64,000 nt of DNA from Streptomyces sp. NBC_01198 (GCF_036010485.1 NZ_CP108568.1:7387001-7451000), one strand, 5' to 3'. Numbered from the stretch's first letter, positions 16,162-25,037 are shown. The notes: generated by a model from the letters alone, not told the origin. Made by a program: numbers and translations.

Positions 16162-17064
16162 ATGTCCCCTCAAGCGCAGCCCGTATCACCGTTACCGCTG
16201 TTCGAACGCCGGCCCGACATGGGTGCGCGGGCCATGTCCAGGGTGCTCGGCAATTACCTGCGCGCGCTGCGCGAGAGCCGCGGCTGCAGTCCGGCCACCG
16301 CCGGCAGCCATATCCGTGCGCACGCGTCGAAGATCAGCCGGATGGAGACCGCCCACGTCTCCCTCAAGGCCCGCGACGTGGAGGAACTGCTCCAGCTCTA
16401 CGGTGTCGCCGAGGCGGAACGCGCCGAGATCGGCCGCCTGGTGCAGCGCGCCGCCAGCCCCGACTGGTGGCAGCCGTACGGCGAGGTCGTGCCCGACTGG
16501 CTGCAGGCGCTGATCGGACTGGAACGCGACGCGCACCTGGTGCGTACGTACGAAACCCAGTTCGTGCCCGGCCTGTTGCAGACGGTCGCCTACGCCCGTG
16601 CGGTGGTGCAGAGCGGGCGCCGGCTCGCCCCGGCCGAGGAGAACGCCCAGCGGGTGGAACTGCGGCTCGAACGGCAGCGCAGGATGGCCGAACCGGGCGC
16701 GCCCGTGCTGTGGGCGCTGATCGACGAGGGGGTGCTGCACCGCCCGGTCGGCGGCTCGGCCGTGATGCGCGAGCAATTGCAGCACCTGCTCGACGTCCTG
16801 CGTCAGCCCGGCGTGCGCTTGCAGGTCGCCTCCTACGCGGCGAGCGCCGCCGCCACTCCGGGGGCCGCGGTGACCTATCTGCGATTCGCCCAGGGCTTCC
16901 TGCCCGACGTCGTCTACCTGGAGCACATGACCAGCGCGGTCTACCTCGACCGGCTCGACGACGTCGACCGCTACCGTGCCTCGCTCGACGAACTCAGCGC
17001 CCTGGCGGCAACTCCCGCGGCCAGCAGGGCGATCCTGGAGGAGGCCCTGCTCCGCTACCGGTGA
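16162..17064 (+). CDS. XRE-family regulator with DUF5753 domain
   Basis: 300 residues. The N-terminal helix-turn-helix (about 24-80) includes LGNYLRALRESRGCSPATAG and KISRMETAHVSLKARDVEEL. A DUF5753 ligand-like domain follows with GLERDAHLVRTYETQFVPGL and LLQTVAYARAVV and ends LSALAATPAASRAIL. Such proteins pair with DUF397 proteins and influence aerial growth or antibiotic production. Start ATG 16162 sits 5 nt after CGGGAG; an in-frame ATG at 16123 lies before the inverted repeat and is less likely. Confidence 0.9.
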   Translation: MSPQAQPVSPLPLFERRPDMGARAMSRVLGNYLRALRESRGCSPATAGSHIRAHASKISRMETAHVSLKARDVEELLQLYGVAEAERAEIGRLVQRAASPDWWQPYGEVVPDWLQALIGLERDAHLVRTYETQFVPGLLQTVAYARAVVQSGRRLAPAEENAQRVELRLERQRRMAEPGAPVLWALIDEGVLHRPVGGSAVMREQLQHLLDVLRQPGVRLQVASYAASAAATPGAAVTYLRFAQGFLPDVVYLEHMTSAVYLDRLDDVDRYRASLDELSALAATPAASRAILEEALLRYR

Positions 17065-17100
17065 CGCGGGGCGGGCGGGGCCTGACCCGCGGCGGGCCGG

Positions 17101-17919
17101 TCAGCCGACGATGCGGCCGACACCGCCGAACCCGATCCACTCCATGCTCGGCTGCTTCAGTGCCAGGTCCGAGTCCGGGCGCCAGGTGGAGACCTCCACC
17201 AAGCCGGGCTCCAGGATCTCCGTGCCCTCCAGGAACCGCAGCACGTCCTGCTCGCGCCGGACCTCGCCCCAATTCCCGCCGGTGCTGCGGGCCATGAAGT
17301 CGGTGACCGCGCGCCGGGTCTCCTCGTCCTCGCTGACCAGCTGGCAGACCACCAGGAAGCTCCCGGGCGGCACCTTGGCCGCCGCCCGCCGCACCACGTC
17401 CGCCGGGTCGTCACGGTCCGGAATGCAGTGCAGCACCGACACGAAGAGCACCGCGACCGGCTCCTCGGTGTTGATCAGCCGCCGCACCTCAGGGTGCGAC
17501 CAGATCTTCTCGGTGTCGCGCATGTCCGCCTGGATCACGGCGGTGTTGTCGTTCTGCTCCAGCAGTGCCCGGCCGTGCGCGAGCACTATGGGGTCATTGT
17601 CTATGTAGACCACCCGGCAGGCGGGATCGACCCGCTGGGCGACCTCGTGGACGTTGTCCTGCGTCGGTAAGCCGGAGCCGTGGTCGACGAACTGCCGGAT
17701 CCCGTAGTCATCGGCCAGCCTGCGCACCACCCGGCGCAGGAAGGAACGGTTGTTCAGCGCGAGCACTTTGGTGCTCGGCACCTGCTTGAGCAGCTCTTCG
17801 GTGGCCGCGCGGTCCGCCGGGTAGTTGTCCTTCCCGCCCATCAGGAAGTCGTACATGCGGGCCACGCTGGGCACCGTCACGTCGATCTTGTCCGTCAGTG
17901 GAGCGTCCCCGTTGTCCAT
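17101..17919 (-). CDS. SAV2177/DUF574-type SAM-dependent methyltransferase
   Basis: 272 residues of an actinobacteria-specific methyltransferase family. VARMYDFLMGGKDNYPADR at the N-terminus is the family hallmark; FVDHGSGLPT and VVYIDNDPIVLAHGRALL form the SAM-binding Rossmann motifs. The target is unknown. Members are often found beside XRE/DUF397 genes, as here, where it converges on the XRE gene. ATG 17919 was chosen for the GAGGAA site 6 nt upstream; the longer reading frame to 18024 has no ribosome site. Confidence 0.9.
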   Translation of the reverse strand: MDNGDAPLTDKIDVTVPSVARMYDFLMGGKDNYPADRAATEELLKQVPSTKVLALNNRSFLRRVVRRLADDYGIRQFVDHGSGLPTQDNVHEVAQRVDPACRVVYIDNDPIVLAHGRALLEQNDNTAVIQADMRDTEKIWSHPEVRRLINTEEPVAVLFVSVLHCIPDRDDPADVVRRAAAKVPPGSFLVVCQLVSEDEETRRAVTDFMARSTGGNWGEVRREQDVLRFLEGTEILEPGLVEVSTWRPDSDLALKQPSMEWIGFGGVGRIVG

Positions 17920-18069
17920 CGGGTTCCTCACGGCATCGTCGGCCCCGCACGGGCGAGTTGAGAGTGATCTGGAGCACTCCATCCTAGGCAGCCGCCGCCC
18001 GCCGGTCGAGACCGCGGTAGGCAACGACCACCCCGCGCCTCACTCCTGACCCATCCGTGATCCGCCCGC

Positions 18070-18085
18070 CGGGCAGCGCTGCCCG
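18070..18085. repeat. 16-bp perfect palindrome between the methyltransferase and the GH2 remnant
   Basis: CGGGCAGCGCTGCCCG reads the same on both strands. It lies 73 bp beyond the end of the GH2 remnant, so it may act as a terminator hairpin, or as an operator for the methyltransferase gene starting at 17919. Confidence 0.4.
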
Positions 18086-18157
18086 TCAGGGGGTGGCCGG
18101 CGAGGCTCCTGGGGCGTGTTCCGGGGGCGCGCGGGGGGATGCGGGGGCGCGCGGCCG

Positions 18158-19156
18158 TCAGGCGGTGACGGGCAGCGCGTTGTACGCCTGTGCCACCACG
18201 GCCGGCGAGCCCTCGACCCGGGCGCCGGCCGCCCAGCGCAGCACGATGTCCCGGGACTCGCCGGGCAGCAGCCACAGGCAGTTGTCGTCCGCCAGCGAGG
18301 GCGGCAGGGCGCCGCCGGGTGCGGGCGCCGCGAGCGACAGGCGCACCATCGCGGCGGGGGAGGCCCCGGTGTTCGCCACCGCCGCGGTGACCGCGGTTTG
18401 GCCCGCGGGACGCGCGGTGACCGCCAAGGCGACGTTCGGCAGGCCGTTGAGCGAGCGCATGTCCGTCGGCGTGCGGTAGCGCCAGTAGTCGTTGGCCGAC
18501 AGCAGCCGCCCGTCCGCGCCGGTCAGCCGCAACCGCAGCAGATGCGTGGCCGGCAGGCTCCGCGCGAACGGTACGGCGAAGGCCGCCGTGACGCTGCCGG
18601 CCGGCAGGTCCGCGGCCTGCCGGGCGGGCGCGCCGATCGGCCGCCCGCCGAGGTCGTACAGCTGCGCGGCGATCGACGCGCCCCGTACGGCGGCGCCGGT
18701 GTGGTTCGCGGCGAGCACCGTGCCGTCCGCCGGGTCCGCCTGGACGTGCAGCGGCTCGCAGCCCTTGCGGGCACCGTAGTAGCCGCCGGTCACGTCGAGG
18801 CCGTGGCCGAGGACCGGCCACACCGGGGTGTGCAGTGGCGGGTGGGGAAGCGCCGAGGGCAGCGTGCCGGCGCCGCGCCACATCCGGGCGTTCCAGGCCT
18901 CGAACATCGCGCGCATGCTCTCGTAGTCGACGAACTGCGCCTTGCGGCACAGGTCCTGCTCCGACGTCGAGGTGTCGAGGCGGTCGTCGACCGCCCGCCG
19001 GTAGGCCTCGCGATACGCACCGCCGGATCGGCCGGGCCCGACCGCCGCATGGCCGGGCCGCCGCCCGGGCCCGGCGGCGCGCGCGGTCCCGGCCGCATGC
19101 GCCGCCGGGGCCGGGGCGGCACCGGGTCTGCTGAGGGAGGCCGGGTTCTTCGGCAT
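18158..19156 (-). pseudogene. Gutted GH2 glycosidase (C-terminal part only)
   Basis: An open frame of 332 codons from ATG 19156 (GGAG 8 nt upstream). Only the C-terminal part of an exo-glucosaminidase/mannosidase-like GH2 protein is recognisable: LCRKAQFVDYESMRAMFEAWN, then GGYYGARKGCEPLHVQ and the following beta-sandwich domains. Intact relatives are about 850-900 residues; the N-terminal domains and the whole catalytic barrel with its Glu pair are missing. The segment between AWNARMW and GGYYGARKG lacks the usual Trp-rich pattern, so it is diverged or frame-damaged. The first 45 residues are a Pro/Ala/Gly-rich stretch without a signal peptide. The reading frame is open, so a product could still be made, but it cannot be an active GH2 enzyme. 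Confidence 0.65.
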
Positions 19157-19277
19157 GGCACCGCTCCGTTCAGGAATGAGGGTTGAGGGTGGCGACGGGT
19201 GGTGAGGGCGATGAAGGCGATGCGGGGGGATGAAGTGCGGGGTTCCGCCCGCCCCGGACGAGGAGGCGAGCGGAGTA

Positions 19278-19314
19278 TGACAACGTTGCCATGCTTGTGT
19301 TGACAACGTTGCCA
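19278..19314. promoter_or_regulatory. Twin LacI-type operators upstream of the GH2 remnant
   Basis: TGACAACGTTGCCA occurs twice (19278-19291 and 19301-19314) with 23 bp between copies. The core CAACGTTG is palindromic, as in operators of LacI-family sugar regulators. The pair lies 122 bp upstream of the remnant's start. No LacI gene is adjacent. The rest of 19157-19459 holds nothing else I can support. Confidence 0.65.
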
Positions 19315-19459
19315 AGGCAGTCTGCTCTGCCGCGCGCGACAGTTCAAGCCGGACACGGAAAATCCCTGACGGGCCGGCACGCCCCGCCCGACGCGGACAT
19401 GACGAAGGGGGCCGACGGCCGCCGCCGTCAGCCCCCTCCGCGGGTGAACCGCCTGCCGG

Positions 19460-21304
19460 TCAGCCGGCCGGGTAGCTCACCACGTCCACCGGCACGGTGT
19501 CAGTGCCCTGCGCCGCGTCACCGTGGTCGTTGATCACATGGTCGATCACGCCTGCGCCATTCAGCGACACCGTCAGCAGGTCGTGGAAGCGCACGTCCTT
19601 CCGCACCGGCGCCTCGAAGCTGTGCGACACGTGGATCGTCGGATCGACGTTGAAGAAGCAGTAGCTGCCCAGGCCCCAGGCCTCGTGATGGCGCACCGGG
19701 TCGCCGACCTTGTAGGCCGGGTAGCCGTCGACGCCGTGGTGGCGGTAGGCGGCCTGGTTCGGCGGGTCGTACGGCAGCTCGTTCTGGAACATGATCGTCC
19801 GGCCGTGGTCGCCGTTCCACACGACGTTGTACTTCTGGAAGTGCTCCACGAACAGGCCGGTGGCCAGCACGTGGTCACCGTTGACGACGACACCGGACTC
19901 AGCGGTGTTCACCGTCCAGCCCACCCCGCTGCCGTGGTCGGCGCGCCAGGCCCAGACGTGGTCGAGCAGCACGTGGTCGCTGTTGACCACCAGCGCGGTG
20001 CCGGTACGGCCGGGGCCCGCGCCGCCGATACGGAAGAAGACGTCCTGGACCGATGTCGGGTCCAGCGGGTCGCTGCGCCGCCCGTGGCCGGTGCCGATCT
20101 CCAGCAGCGACCGCGACTCCGTCTCGCCCGCGTCGAACAGCAGGCCCGCGATCCGCACCCCGCGCACGTCGTCCACCCGCATCGCGACCGCGCCGCCCAC
20201 CGGGGTGAGGGTCGCGAATCCCAGGCCCAGCACCACCGTTCCGGCCCACTTGACCTTGATGGTGCCGGTCAGCCTGTAGATGCCGGGGGTCAGCAGCAGG
20301 TGCTTGCCCTGTGCCAGCGCCTTGTTGATGGTCCGCACCGAGTCGGACGGCTGGGCGATGAAGAACTGCTCGATCGGGATCGAACTGCCCGGGGTGTGTC
20401 CCGCACTCCAGGTCGCGCCCGCCGAGTCGTGCCGCACTGCGGGCAGGAACACCCGGTAGCGGCCGGTCGCGTCCACGTACAGGAAGGGCTTCTCGCGGCT
20501 GACCGGGGTGGCCGGCAGCGTGGTGTAGGGCGGGTCGGGGAAGGACTGCGCGGGGGCGCCGGTGACCCCCGAGAAGACCTGGTTCCACACCCCGTTGGAC
20601 CAGCCGGCCACCGCGCTGTCGCGGGTCAGCCACTGCTGCTGCGAGGCGTTGACGACCTGGCCGTCGACCACCGAGTCGGCGATGAAGCCGCCGCTGGAGA
20701 AGCCCCCCTGGCGGGGGAAGAGGAAGAGCCGGCCGCGGATGTGCACCCGGCGCAGGGGCGCGGCCTGGGACACCGCCCACCAGGCGATGCCGTCGGTCGG
20801 GTTGACGGACAGATTCTCCGCCGAGCGCCAGAAGTTGGTCAGCGCGCTGTCTCCGCCGCCGGGCTGCGGCTGCCCCTCGACGCGGACGGCGCCGTTGACG
20901 GTCACGTCGTCTGGGGACAGGCCGAGGCCGGCGACCGAGGTGTAGTAGCCCAGTTGCGCGTCCACGTCGTACGCGCCGGGCTTGAACAGGAACGCGAAGC
21001 GTCCGGTACCGAATTCGCTGGTGACCTGCTGCTGGGCGGCGGCGTCCAGCGCGGCCTGGATGTCGGCGGTCGGGGTCGTGGGGTCGAAGACCTGGACGTG
21101 CGGACCGAAGTCCGGCTCCGCCGGGGCGTGCGGGCGCCCCTGGCCGCCGCGCGCGGCGGCGGGTGTCGCTGCCGCGCCGAGCGGCACGGCTGACGCCAGG
21201 GCGGCCGTGGCGATGAACGAACGCCGGCTCAGCGCGCTGTCCGCGGCAGCGTCCTGCGTTTCCTGGTCCGGGAGTTCACTGCCTGCGGCCCTGAACGACG
21301 ACAT
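19460..21304 (-). CDS. Tat-exported right-handed beta-helix protein, candidate polysaccharide-active enzyme
   Basis: 614 residues. The twin-arginine signal SRRSFIATAALASAVPLGAA (residues about 26-45) predicts folded export. The body is a pectin-lyase-like beta-helix: PTADIQAALDAAAQQQVTSE, a second segment VRTINKALAQGKHLLLTPGI resembling the double-helix layout of GH55 glucanases, and repeated strands such as GTALVVNSDHVLLDHVWAWR. Streptomyces relatives are often labelled 'adenylyl cyclase' or coagulation-factor-like without support; nothing here suggests cyclase activity. Two palindromic operators lie upstream, so expression is probably induced by a sugar. Substrate and catalytic residues are unknown. 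Confidence 0.75.
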   Translation of the reverse strand: MSSFRAAGSELPDQETQDAAADSALSRRSFIATAALASAVPLGAAATPAAARGGQGRPHAPAEPDFGPHVQVFDPTTPTADIQAALDAAAQQQVTSEFGTGRFAFLFKPGAYDVDAQLGYYTSVAGLGLSPDDVTVNGAVRVEGQPQPGGGDSALTNFWRSAENLSVNPTDGIAWWAVSQAAPLRRVHIRGRLFLFPRQGGFSSGGFIADSVVDGQVVNASQQQWLTRDSAVAGWSNGVWNQVFSGVTGAPAQSFPDPPYTTLPATPVSREKPFLYVDATGRYRVFLPAVRHDSAGATWSAGHTPGSSIPIEQFFIAQPSDSVRTINKALAQGKHLLLTPGIYRLTGTIKVKWAGTVVLGLGFATLTPVGGAVAMRVDDVRGVRIAGLLFDAGETESRSLLEIGTGHGRRSDPLDPTSVQDVFFRIGGAGPGRTGTALVVNSDHVLLDHVWAWRADHGSGVGWTVNTAESGVVVNGDHVLATGLFVEHFQKYNVVWNGDHGRTIMFQNELPYDPPNQAAYRHHGVDGYPAYKVGDPVRHHEAWGLGSYCFFNVDPTIHVSHSFEAPVRKDVRFHDLLTVSLNGAGVIDHVINDHGDAAQGTDTVPVDVVSYPAG

Positions 21305-21362
21305 GAGCGATGACCACCTTCTACCACCTGAAACCGGTAGCCCTACGGATTGTGGGCGACGT

Positions 21363-21432
21363 GAGAGCGCTCTCTCGCAGACGTACCCTCCGGCGTGCGG
21401 GGCCTGCTGTCAAGATTTGTGAGAGCGCTCTC
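21363..21432. promoter_or_regulatory. Paired GAGAGCGCTCTC operators of the beta-helix gene
   Basis: The perfect palindrome GAGAGCGCTCTC occurs at 21363-21374 and again at 21421-21432, 58 bp apart. The first is 59 bp upstream of the start codon at 21304. The GAGCGCTC core is typical of LacI-family operators in streptomycetes (compare the CebR box at 26383). Confidence 0.7.
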
Positions 21433-21703
21433 TTTCGTGCCTGGCCACGCCCCTCCCAGTCGCAACTTCCGCCACGGCGCCCGCCGTTCGCGCCCGTGCG
21501 GCGCGAACCGCGGCGCTCGGGCCGACGCCGGCCGTACGGGGCCCCGACGTGCGATTCCGCGGGCGGCGGCCCGCTGCCGCCGGGTCCCGCCGGGCGCGGC
21601 GCGGCGGGCGCGGGGGTGGCGGCGACGCCCGATTACGGTGTCGTAACTGTTCCGTGTGCATCCGGTCGCGGACCGCGTCCGAGGGGCCGGGCGGCGAGTG
21701 CCG

Positions 21704-21875
21704 AGGTGCGGGTCGGGGCCGCGAGGCGACGGGTTTGAGGTGCGGAGCCGGGGCCCCGGGGTGACGGCTGCGAGGTGCGGGTTCGGGTCCGCGAGGTGAC
21801 GGCTCCGAAGTCCGGGAGCTGGATCCCGGTGAGGCCCCGGGGGCGGGGACGGTCAGGCCCCCGACGTGACGGCTT
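21704..21875. repeat. About five imperfect 35-bp tandem repeats
   Basis: The word AGGTGCGG (or close variant) recurs at 21704, 21738, 21773 and 21808, and TGACGGCT at 21762, 21797 and 21867. The period is 34-37 bp. The array fills much of the gap between the beta-helix gene and tetR, and its last copy runs into the 3' end of the tetR reading frame. The remainder of the 548-bp gap (21305-21852) contains only the two operators. Confidence 0.65.
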
Positions 21876-22419
21876 TGAGGTTGGCGAGCGATGTGCGCAT
21901 CAGCTGCGTCAGGCTGTCGCCCGCGGAGCCCTCGATCCAGCGCTCGAACGCGATCCTGAAGACCGCGATTCCGGCCTCGGCCGCCAGGCTCGCGGCCGGC
22001 TCGGCCACGCCCCGCCGGCGCAGGGCGTCGGCGGTCGCGGCGGCGAGAGTGGCGAGCTTGATGAGCTCGCGCTCCAGCAGTTCGGGGTTCGCGGCGATCA
22101 CGGACTGGCGCCGCACCGAGAACGGCCGCCGGTCGGCGAAGAGGTCGCCGACCGCGTCGAGGCCGGCCGCGACCGCGTCGATCGGCGCCGCGGTGTCGGG
22201 GGCGCCGGCCACGGCGTCGACCAGGACCTCCTGCAGTGCGGCCGAGCCGGAGAAGAGCACTTCCCGCTTGTCGGCGAAGTGCCGGAAGAACGTCCGCTCG
22301 GTCAGGCCGGCCCGGGCGGCGATCTCGGTGACCGTGGTCTGCGCGAAGCCGTGCTCGACGTAGAGATCAAGGGCGGCCTGTTCGAGGCGGCCCCGCGCGT
22401 TCGGCTCCCATCGACCCAT
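21853..22419 (-). CDS. TetR-family repressor
   Basis: 188 residues. The HTH is clear: RLEQAALDLYVEHGFAQTTV then EIAARAGLTERTFFRHFADK. It is divergent from an NAD(P)-binding epimerase-like gene, with an elaborate inverted/direct repeat between them, so it probably represses both. TAGAAT lies exactly 7 nt before the ATG, implying a leaderless transcript; its -35 region overlaps a repeat box. The last codons (KAVTSGA) are encoded by the terminal copy of a 35-bp tandem repeat. Confidence 0.88.
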   Translation of the reverse strand: MGRWEPNARGRLEQAALDLYVEHGFAQTTVTEIAARAGLTERTFFRHFADKREVLFSGSAALQEVLVDAVAGAPDTAAPIDAVAAGLDAVGDLFADRRPFSVRRQSVIAANPELLERELIKLATLAAATADALRRRGVAEPAASLAAEAGIAVFRIAFERWIEGSAGDSLTQLMRTSLANLKAVTSGA

Positions 22420-22447
22420 GCCCCCGATTCTACGTGATGGCAGCGAC

Positions 22448-22488
22448 TGACATCGAGTGCTACGGTTGATGTCAGTTGCTGACATCGA
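22448..22488. promoter_or_regulatory. TetR operator cluster (TGACATCGA boxes)
   Basis: TGACATCGA stands at 22448-22456 and 22480-22488 with the inverted form TTGATGTCA at 22466-22474. GATGTCAG (22468-22475) and CTGACATC (22479-22486) make a perfect 8-bp inverted repeat with a 3-nt spacer. The cluster covers the divergent promoters of the TetR and epimerase-like genes. Confidence 0.7.
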
Positions 22489-22552
22489 ATGCGGGTCGGC
22501 CGGACCGTGGCACAGGACGGCCGACCGACCGGCACCACGGAGGTTCTTTTCC

Positions 22553-23470
22553 ATGCGTGTTTTCGTCACCGGCGCGTCCGGCTGGATCGGCTCAGCCGTC
22601 GTCCCCGAACTCATCGCCGCCGGCCATCAGGTCGTCGGGCTCGCCCGCTCCGACGCCGCGGCCGAGGCCGTCGGTGCCGCCGGGGCCGAGGTCCGGCGCG
22701 GCACTCTCGCCGACCTCGACGTGCTGCGGTCCGCGGCCGACGCCTCCGACGGCGTGATCCATCTCGCCTTCCAGCACGACCTCGCCTTCTCGGGCCACTT
22801 CGAGGCCGCCGCGGAGGCGAACCGGCTGGCCGTCGAGGCCTTCGGTGAGGTCCTGGCCGGATCCGACCGCCCGCTCTCCCTCGCCTCGGGCACCCTCGGG
22901 CTCGCGCCGGGCCGGGTGGCGGTCGAGGGCGACGGGCTCGGCCCGAACGCGCCGGGGGCAGGCGGCGGCCTGGGCATCCGGCACGAGACCGCGCGCGCCA
23001 CCATCGCCCTCGCGTCCCGCGGGGTCCGCTCCTCCGTCGTGGGCCTCGCCCCGACCATCCACGGCGAGGGCGACCAGGGCTTCATGGCGACCCTGGTCGC
23101 GATCGCCCGCGACAAGGGCGTCGCCGGCTACATCGGCGACGGGTCCCAGCGCTGGCCCGCCACACACCGGCTGGACGCCGCACGGCTGTTCCGGCTTGCC
23201 CTGGAGAAGGCCCCCGCGGGGTCGGCCCTGCACGGGGTGGCGGAGGAAGGGGTGCCGCTCCGCACCGTCGCCGAGGCGATCGGCCGTCACCTCGGCGTCC
23301 CGGTCGCCTCCGTCGACCCGCAGGACGCGGCCGAGCACTTCACCTGGCTGGCCGGCTTCCTGTCGGCCGACAGCCCGGCGTCCAGCGTGCACACCCGCGA
23401 ACTGCTGGGCTGGCACCCGACGCACCCCGGGCTCGTCGAGGACCTCGACAAGGGCCACTACTTCGCCTGA
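22553..23470 (+). CDS. NAD(P)-dependent epimerase/dehydratase-like SDR
   Basis: 305 residues of the atypical/extended SDR group. MRVFVTGASGWIGSAVVPEL carries the TGxxGxxG dinucleotide motif; LAFQHD and VVGLAPTIHGEGDQGF follow. GYIGDGSQRWPATHRLDAAR is the usual NAD-dependent epimerase segment. The canonical YxxxK is not evident, so reductase activity on small aldehydes or sugars is uncertain. GGAGG lies 9 nt before the ATG. Divergent from and probably repressed by the neighbouring TetR protein. Confidence 0.85.
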   Translation: MRVFVTGASGWIGSAVVPELIAAGHQVVGLARSDAAAEAVGAAGAEVRRGTLADLDVLRSAADASDGVIHLAFQHDLAFSGHFEAAAEANRLAVEAFGEVLAGSDRPLSLASGTLGLAPGRVAVEGDGLGPNAPGAGGGLGIRHETARATIALASRGVRSSVVGLAPTIHGEGDQGFMATLVAIARDKGVAGYIGDGSQRWPATHRLDAARLFRLALEKAPAGSALHGVAEEGVPLRTVAEAIGRHLGVPVASVDPQDAAEHFTWLAGFLSADSPASSVHTRELLGWHPTHPGLVEDLDKGHYFA

Positions 23471-23497
23471 GCCCCCTCCGACCCGTCCCACCCGGCT

Positions 23498-23522
23498 CGC
23501 GCCCTGCCCTCCGGCAGGCGCG
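23498..23522 (+). terminator. Hairpin after the epimerase-like gene
   Basis: A stem of 5+5 bp with one bulge (23498-23508 with 23513-23522) and a 4-nt loop lies 28 bp after the stop codon. Weak by itself, but positioned between convergent genes. Confidence 0.4.
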
Positions 23523-23655
23523 GGCCGTTCCTTGCGCCGGAGCCGGCAGGGGCGCGGCGGAAGGCGGGTCGCCTGATGGGCCTCGGGGCCGGCGGGGGAG
23601 CGGATGCGGGTGCGAGGACCGGGACGGCCGGGCCCGCCGTGCGACGGCGTAGCCG

Positions 23656-23679
23656 GAACGACGCCGTGCCGGGTCGTTC
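23656..23679 (-). terminator. Hairpin overlapping the DeoR stop codon
   Basis: GAACGAC (23656-23662) and GTCGTTC (23673-23679) form a 7-bp stem with a 10-nt loop. It reads as a terminator for the minus-strand DeoR gene ending at 23678. Confidence 0.35.
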
Positions 23680-24481
23680 AGACGGTGATCACCTGGACGC
23701 CGGCCTCCTCGAAGGCGGCCACCGCCGCGGCCGGGGCGGCGCTGTCGGTCACCAGCGTGTGGACAGAACCGGTGCCGCAGATACGGGCGAAGGCGCGGCG
23801 GCCGATCTTGGAGGAGTCGGTGGCGACCACCACGCGCCTGGCGCGCTCCGCGAGCAGCCGGTTGGTGCTCGCCTCGTCCTCGTGGTGGGCGTAGACGCCC
23901 TCGGCCGGGTCGATCGCGTCGATGCCGAGGACCGCGATGTCCAGCGTGATCTGCGCCAGGATGCCGCCTGCCAGCGGACCGGTCAGCTCGTAGGACTGCG
24001 GGCGGGCGACACCGCCGGTCACCACCAGCTTGATCTGCGGACGGATCACCAGCTCGCCCGCGATGTTCAGCGCGTTGGTGACCACGGTGAGCACCGGCGG
24101 CCGGCCGGCCGCGCCGGTGCCGCCGCCGTCGGCGAGATCGCCGCGCAGCGCCAGAGCCCGTGCGACCTCGGTCGTCGTCGTGCCGCCGGTCAGCCCGACG
24201 ACCTCGCCGGCGGTGACCATCGCGGCCACCGCCGCCGCGATCCGCTGCTTCTGCGGGGCATTGCGCGCGGTCCTGTACCGCAGCGGCAGCTCGTAGGACA
24301 CGCCGTGCGCCACCGCACCGCCGTGGGTCCTGATGAGCATCTGCTGCTCGGCGAGCTGGTCGAGGTCACGGCGGATGGTGGCGGTGGAGACCCGCAGCGC
24401 GTCTGCGGCCTCGTCGACGTCGAGGCGGCCGTGCTCGGCCAGCAGGTCGAGCAGCGAGCTCCACCGGGCGTCCCGGGACAC
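23678..24481 (-). CDS. DeoR/GlpR-family sugar-metabolism regulator
   Basis: 267 residues. A DeoR winged helix occupies about residues 5-60 (LLAEHGRLDVDEAADALRVS, then TIRRDLDQLAEQQMLIRTHG). The sugar-phosphate-binding DeoRC domain follows, with GLTGGTTTTEVARAL, VVTNALNIAGEL, and the DIAVLGIDAIDPAEGVYAHH and VVVATDSSKIGRRAF segments. It should bind a phosphorylated sugar. GTG 24481 is the chosen start because GAGGAG lies 8 nt upstream; a longer frame to 24562 has no ribosome site. No sugar operon adjoins it, so its targets are unknown. Confidence 0.88.
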   Translation of the reverse strand: MSRDARWSSLLDLLAEHGRLDVDEAADALRVSTATIRRDLDQLAEQQMLIRTHGGAVAHGVSYELPLRYRTARNAPQKQRIAAAVAAMVTAGEVVGLTGGTTTTEVARALALRGDLADGGGTGAAGRPPVLTVVTNALNIAGELVIRPQIKLVVTGGVARPQSYELTGPLAGGILAQITLDIAVLGIDAIDPAEGVYAHHEDEASTNRLLAERARRVVVATDSSKIGRRAFARICGTGSVHTLVTDSAAPAAAVAAFEEAGVQVITV

Positions 24482-24602
24482 TGGGCTCACTCCTCTCGAC
24501 CGCGCGGCCTCCGGCAGCCGCACGGGGGCGCCGCCGCCCGTCGTGCGGCCAGCGTCGCACACCGGGCGCCCGCCACTGCTGCCGGGCCCGCGGCGGGCAC
24601 CC

Positions 24603-25037
24603 TTACGGCTGAGCGGGCGACTGCTCGCTGCGGGACTTGATGCCCTCGGCCTCCAGCGTCACGTACCGCCGGATGGTGCTGCCCGCCAGCAGGCCGACCG
24701 GCCAGGCCAGGAGGCCGGACTGGTCGATCGTCAGGGTGAGGCGGGTGCCCTCGCCGTCCGGCTCCACCAGATGGGCGCCGCGCGAGACGATGCCCGGCTC
24801 GCGCGCCTCCCAGGTGAAGGAGGTGCCCTCGTCGAGCTGCGTGACGGTCCAGATCGCCTTGCGGAGTTTCGGCTGGCGCACCTCGAACCGTGCGCCGAGG
24901 GCGGGGCGCGGGCCGTCAAGGCCGCGTACGGACGTCATGGACGTGGTCAGGTCCGGCCAGCGCTCCACGTCGGTGAGTATCTGCCAGACCCGCGGGGCCG
25001 GGGCGTCGATGGTCAGTGTGTACGAGTAGGTGGGCAC
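24603..25037 (-). CDS. SRPBCC (START/Bet v1-like) lipid- or ligand-binding protein
   Basis: 144 residues with the SRPBCC pattern: YTLTIDAPAPRVWQILTDVE at the start, GARFEVRQP in the middle, WEAREPGIV later and a long C-terminal amphipathic helix. The fold forms a hydrophobic pocket; no catalytic residue can be named. Starts GTG behind AAGGAG. It lies 121 bp upstream of the DeoR gene and 50 bp downstream of the AraC gene, all on the minus strand, with no evident shared role. Confidence 0.8.
   Translation of the reverse strand: MPTYSYTLTIDAPAPRVWQILTDVERWPDLTTSMTSVRGLDGPRPALGARFEVRQPKLRKAIWTVTQLDEGTSFTWEAREPGIVSRGAHLVEPDGEGTRLTLTIDQSGLLAWPVGLLAGSTIRRYVTLEAEGIKSRSEQSPAQP

Noticed and set aside
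19460-21304. Annotation as adenylyl cyclase, a name often given to such proteins
   Set aside because: No cyclase catalytic motif is present. The Tat signal and repeated beta-helix strands fit an exported polysaccharide-related protein instead.
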